Shown here piece after piece: positions 61,084 through 64,000 of a stretch of 64,000 nucleotides of DNA. The stretch comes from an uncultured Clostridium sp. GTDB taxonomy: Bacteria > Bacillota > Clostridia > UBA1212 > UBA1255. The translations under genes and the position numbers were made by a program. A model generated the notes under the pieces. It made no database searches. It saw only the letters and a program-made list of their open reading frames with translations, and had not been told where the DNA came from. The stretch covers positions 52,204 through 116,203 of the forward strand of contig UQSG01000003.1 in NCBI GenBank assembly GCA_900543695.1, written 5' to 3'. How positions within the stretch are numbered: position 1 is the first letter of the stretch; the number at the start of each line of letters is the position of its first letter.

Positions 61084-61839
61084 TTAAGAACGATCGCCTG
61101 CGATGATCGTAAAATCTTTTACCTTGAGGCTTGCTCCGCCTACGAGACCGCCGTCAATGTCAGGCATACGGAAGAGCCCCTCCGCTGTTTCTGCGTTGAC
61201 GCTTCCGCCGTACTGAATGCGAACCTTTTCCGCCGTTTCGCTTCCGTAAAGCTCGCCGACCGTATCGCGGATGATTTTGCAGACCTCCTGCGCCTGCTCC
61301 GTCGTTGCGGTTCTGCCCGTTCCGATTGCCCAGATGGGCTCGTATGCGAGGATCAGCGTTTCGACCTGCTCGGCGCTAAGATCCTTCAGCGCAACCTTTA
61401 CCTGGTAACGGACGTGCTCCGCCGTAACGCCCTCGTCTCTTTGCAGGAGCGATTCGCCGACGCAGATAATCGGCTTCAGGCCGTATTTGAAAGCCGCGTG
61501 CGCCTTGCGGTTCACGGTTTCGTTTGTTTCTCCGAAATATTCGCGCCGCTCCGAGTGACCGATGATCACGTATTCGACGCCGAGATCCTTCAGCATTGCG
61601 CCGGAAACCTCGCCGGTATAAGCGCCCTTGTCTTCCCAGTGCATGTTCTGCGCGGCAATTTTAATATTGCTGCCCTCCGAGGCCGTCAGAGCCGCAGGAA
61701 TGCAGACGAACGGAACGGCTGCAATGATTTCGTTTTTTATTCCTTTTACGGATTCCTTCAGCTCCATTATAAATTCCGCGGCCTCTGCCGGGGTTTTATT
61801 CATTTTCCAATTGCCTGCGATTACTTTTGTTCTGCTCAT
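61084..61839 (-). CDS. tpiA: Triosephosphate isomerase
   Basis: 251 residues. N-terminal AGNWKMNKT, the catalytic His in IIGHSERREYFGE, catalytic Glu in AYEPIWAIGTGRTA, and GGSVNAE near the end; all canonical. It interconverts dihydroxyacetone phosphate and glyceraldehyde-3-phosphate in glycolysis. It follows pgk with a 25-base gap; gapA and gpmI are not next to them here. Confidence 0.97.
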   Translation of the reverse strand: MSRTKVIAGNWKMNKTPAEAAEFIMELKESVKGIKNEIIAAVPFVCIPAALTASEGSNIKIAAQNMHWEDKGAYTGEVSGAMLKDLGVEYVIIGHSERREYFGETNETVNRKAHAAFKYGLKPIICVGESLLQRDEGVTAEHVRYQVKVALKDLSAEQVETLILAYEPIWAIGTGRTATTEQAQEVCKIIRDTVGELYGSETAEKVRIQYGGSVNAETAEGLFRMPDIDGGLVGGASLKVKDFTIIAGDRS

Positions 61840-61864
61840 GATTGTTTATGCTCCTTGTAAATGA

Positions 61865-63070
61865 TTATTTATCTAAAAGGCACGCGATTCCGGGGAGAAC
61901 CTTTCCTTCCAGGAATTCGAGAGAAGCGCCGCCTCCGGTGGAAACATGCGTAATCTTATCGGCATAGCCCATTTTCTTAACGGCTGCGGCAGAATCTCCG
62001 CCGCCTACGATCGTAATCGCGTCGGTTTCCGCCATGGCTTTGGCAACCGCAATCGTTCCTTCCGCCAGCACGGGATTTTCGAATACGCCCATCGGTCCGT
62101 TCCATACGACTGTTTTGGCGCTCTTCACGGCGTCGGCAAACAGCGCCGCCGTTTTTTCGCCGATATCGAGTCCCTGCATCTCCGCCGGGATTGCGTCAAC
62201 GGAAACCGTTTTTACCTCAATGGGCGCGTCGATCGGATCCGGGAAGGCTGCGGCCACTTTCGTATCGATGGGCAGCAGAAGCTTTTTGCCGAGCTTCTCC
62301 GCTTTTTCAATCATTTCCTTGCAGTAATCAATTTTTGTCGCATCTACAAGAGATTTTCCTACTTCTTTTCCCTGCGCTTTGAGGAACGTATACGCCATGC
62401 CTCCGCCGATGATGAGCGTGTCGCATTTTTCAAGCAGGTTGGAGATCACGTTCAGCTTGTCCGCAACCTTTGCACCGCCGAGAATCGCGACGAACGGACG
62501 CTCCGGATTTGCAAGCGCCTTCCCCATGATGCTGATTTCCTTCTGGATCAGATAACCGGAGACCGCCGGCAGATAATCCGCGATGCCGGCCGTCGTGGCA
62601 TGCGCTCTGTGCGCCGTACCGAACGCGTCGTTCACGTAAATTTCCGCAAGACTCGCCAGCTCCTTAGCAAAGGCCGGGTCATTTTTTTCTTCTTCTTTAT
62701 GGAAGCGCGCGTTTTCCAGCATCATAACCTGTCCCTCTTTCAGAGCGGCGGCCTTGGCCTTCGCGTCTTCACCGATCACGTCCTTTGCCTGGATCACCTC
62801 TGTACCAAGAAGCTCGCCGAGCCTTTTGGAGGCCGGCGCCATGGAATACTTGGGATTGTATTCGCCCTTCGGCTTCCCCATGTGGGAAACCAGAATGACC
62901 TTTGCCTTATGATCGACTAAATATTTTATGGTGGGAAGCGCCGCTACGATCCTCTTGTCGTCAGTAATCTGACCTTCCGCATTGAGCGGCACGTTAAAAT
63001 CAACTCTTACGATAACCTTCTTACCCGTCACGTCGATATCTTCAACGCATTTCTTGTTATAAGAACTCAT
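61865..63070 (-). CDS. pgk: Phosphoglycerate kinase
   Basis: About 401 residues from the ATG at 63068-63070 (MSSYNKKCVEDIDVTG), with CAGGAGTG upstream. RVDFNVPLN, SHMGKPKGEY, NDAFGTAHRAHATTAG and the C-terminal VGGGDSAAAV loop are family motifs. It transfers phosphate from 1,3-bisphosphoglycerate to ADP. A weak promoter (TTGAAT, 17 bases, TAATAT) is possible between it and the upstream lipoprotein gene. It is co-transcribed with tpiA. Confidence 0.97.
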   Translation of the reverse strand: MSSYNKKCVEDIDVTGKKVIVRVDFNVPLNAEGQITDDKRIVAALPTIKYLVDHKAKVILVSHMGKPKGEYNPKYSMAPASKRLGELLGTEVIQAKDVIGEDAKAKAAALKEGQVMMLENARFHKEEEKNDPAFAKELASLAEIYVNDAFGTAHRAHATTAGIADYLPAVSGYLIQKEISIMGKALANPERPFVAILGGAKVADKLNVISNLLEKCDTLIIGGGMAYTFLKAQGKEVGKSLVDATKIDYCKEMIEKAEKLGKKLLLPIDTKVAAAFPDPIDAPIEVKTVSVDAIPAEMQGLDIGEKTAALFADAVKSAKTVVWNGPMGVFENPVLAEGTIAVAKAMAETDAITIVGGGDSAAAVKKMGYADKITHVSTGGGASLEFLEGKVLPGIACLLDK

Positions 63071-63194
63071 ATAAACACTCCTGTTCCTAGTAAAATACGG
63101 CAAAATACACCGCTAAGTATATTACTACGTTTCCCGGCAAAATTCAACAGAAACTTGGTTTAAGCGCGCGGAACGAAGGAAAACAGGAAAGCGG

Positions 63195-63941
63195 TCAATC
63201 CATAAACGCGTTCCAAAACTCTTCTAAAAGGTTTAAATCATCTAGGAGAAAAGAAAAGCCGCCCTTTCCGTTGAAAACGTCTTTGTATTTCTCAACATTC
63301 AGAGGACAAATAAGATCATAATAATATTTTCTTGTATTGCTTTCCGGGGAGATGTCTGACTTTAGAAGAATGAGATATTCTTCGCCCTCGTCAAGCGGAA
63401 CAATCGCCTGATCGGAGGCGCGCATAAAGAAATGATAATCTCCGTTCAGCTGAATGGGGACGCGAAAACCGTTGTCCAGCGAGGTGAAATCCTTTCTTGT
63501 CATGCAGAGCTCTTTAATAAAGTACCAGTCAAATTCTTCCGAGGATTCCGGGCGATATCCATACGGCTGGAAAAATTCAATTCGCATGTCTTCTGTGAAA
63601 ACGTCCGGCGCACCTGCACTCCTTATAATTTTGGTAACCGTCACCGTGTTGCCGGTGGAAAAGGAGACAAAGCCATATTGCTCCTGATCGAATTTATGGT
63701 TGACAAGATAATGTATTACTTTATCGCAGCGTATGATGGCGGCGGCATAATCTTTTCCCTCTTTAATGAGATGTTTTTCATACTTGGCAAACGTTTTGAT
63801 AGGAGAATTAAAATAATCCGGATCTTCGCTGTACCCGGGCAGCTTCATTTTTTCTTCGAACGTAAGCTCCTTCTTTGTCTGCGAACAGGCGCAGAGCAGC
63901 AGGAGCAGAAGTGCAAAAACGATCAGAATCTTTTTTTTCAT
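63195..63941 (-). CDS. Hypothetical lipoprotein
   Basis: About 248 residues from the ATG at 63939-63941 (MKKKILIVFALLLLLLCAC), with GGGGGT 7 bases upstream. Lipobox LLCAC. The mature part is beta-rich and polar (FVSFSTGNTVTVTKIIRS, GEEYLILLKSD, PIQLNGDYHFFMRAS) with no known motif. It lies about 125 bases upstream of pgk. Surface-exposed; function unknown. Confidence 0.75.
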   Translation of the reverse strand: MKKKILIVFALLLLLLCACSQTKKELTFEEKMKLPGYSEDPDYFNSPIKTFAKYEKHLIKEGKDYAAAIIRCDKVIHYLVNHKFDQEQYGFVSFSTGNTVTVTKIIRSAGAPDVFTEDMRIEFFQPYGYRPESSEEFDWYFIKELCMTRKDFTSLDNGFRVPIQLNGDYHFFMRASDQAIVPLDEGEEYLILLKSDISPESNTRKYYYDLICPLNVEKYKDVFNGKGGFSFLLDDLNLLEEFWNAFMD

Positions 63942-64000
63942 TGCGAATACCCCCATTTTTCTGTGGAAAAGGGCGGCATCGGCGCAGTTTTGCACGCCGG

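Noticed and set aside
60277..61860. A long plus-strand open frame opposite tpiA and the membrane protein gene
   Set aside because: It mirrors confident minus-strand genes and encodes no recognisable domain.
61946..62920. A plus-strand open frame of about 324 codons opposite pgk
   Set aside because: Shadow of pgk; no start signals or motif.

Overview
The window is the replication-origin region of a Bacillota (Firmicutes) chromosome, most likely class Clostridia. The evidence is the block rpmH-rnpA-yidD-yidC-khpB-mnmE-mnmG-rsmG-noc, the presence of remB, noc and a DUF4446 gene, strong AGGAGG ribosome sites, and surface proteins with Thr/Pro/Ala-rich linkers. No transposon, phage, CRISPR array or rRNA operon was seen. 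The family or genus cannot be fixed from sequence alone.

Layout. (1) 1-7132, minus strand: a Tad (Flp-pilus-like) secretion operon. Its first gene joins a Ser/Thr kinase to a degenerate TadZ/CpaE-like domain. A CpaB/SAF protein, the CpaF/TadA ATPase, TadB- and TadC-like membrane proteins and at least four small one-helix proteins follow; the last runs off the left edge. (2) 7262-9661: a CwlD-like amidase and two unknown proteins. (3) 9752-14718: a three-gene flavin/iron-sulfur NADH-dependent complex (NuoE-like, NuoF-like, and a fusion of NuoG-type domains with a GltD-like flavoprotein). (4) 14782-24905: an envelope cluster with a degenerate PP2C protein carrying an extracellular repeat tail, a GH99-like lipoprotein, a metallophosphoesterase, Pro/Thr-rich membrane proteins, an SGNH acetylesterase and two tandem duplicated surface proteins. 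(5) 25007-32737: a PrsA-like foldase, mfd, pth, a DUF4446 gene, parB and parA. (6) A perfect parS at 32762-32777, then gyrB, remB, recF, dnaN and dnaA, all on the minus strand. (7) oriC at about 37320-37560, with about ten DnaA boxes and a DnaA-trio beside an AT-rich stretch. (8) 39310-49350, plus strand: rpmH to noc, then gyrA. (9) 49406-64000: a metallopeptidase, tRNA-His, an AraC regulator, a truncated xylose-isomerase-like ORF joined to a large GH99-like lipoprotein, and a minus-strand string of a lipoprotein, pgk, tpiA, an unknown membrane protein, murG, an RsmC-like methyltransferase, a GH78 rhamnosidase and an AraA-like sugar isomerase.

How it fits together. Genes on both sides of oriC out to 155 (left) and 49350 (right) are transcribed away from it, apart from none seen in the opposite sense; beyond 49400 on the right most genes face the fork. 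Compared with Bacillus subtilis, parA-parB lies on the gyrB side and gyrA on the noc side, and yaaA is missing between dnaN and recF. The least explained parts are the kinase-headed Tad operon, the PP2C-fold protein that has lost most metal ligands, and the electron-transfer complex with no catalytic partner in view.
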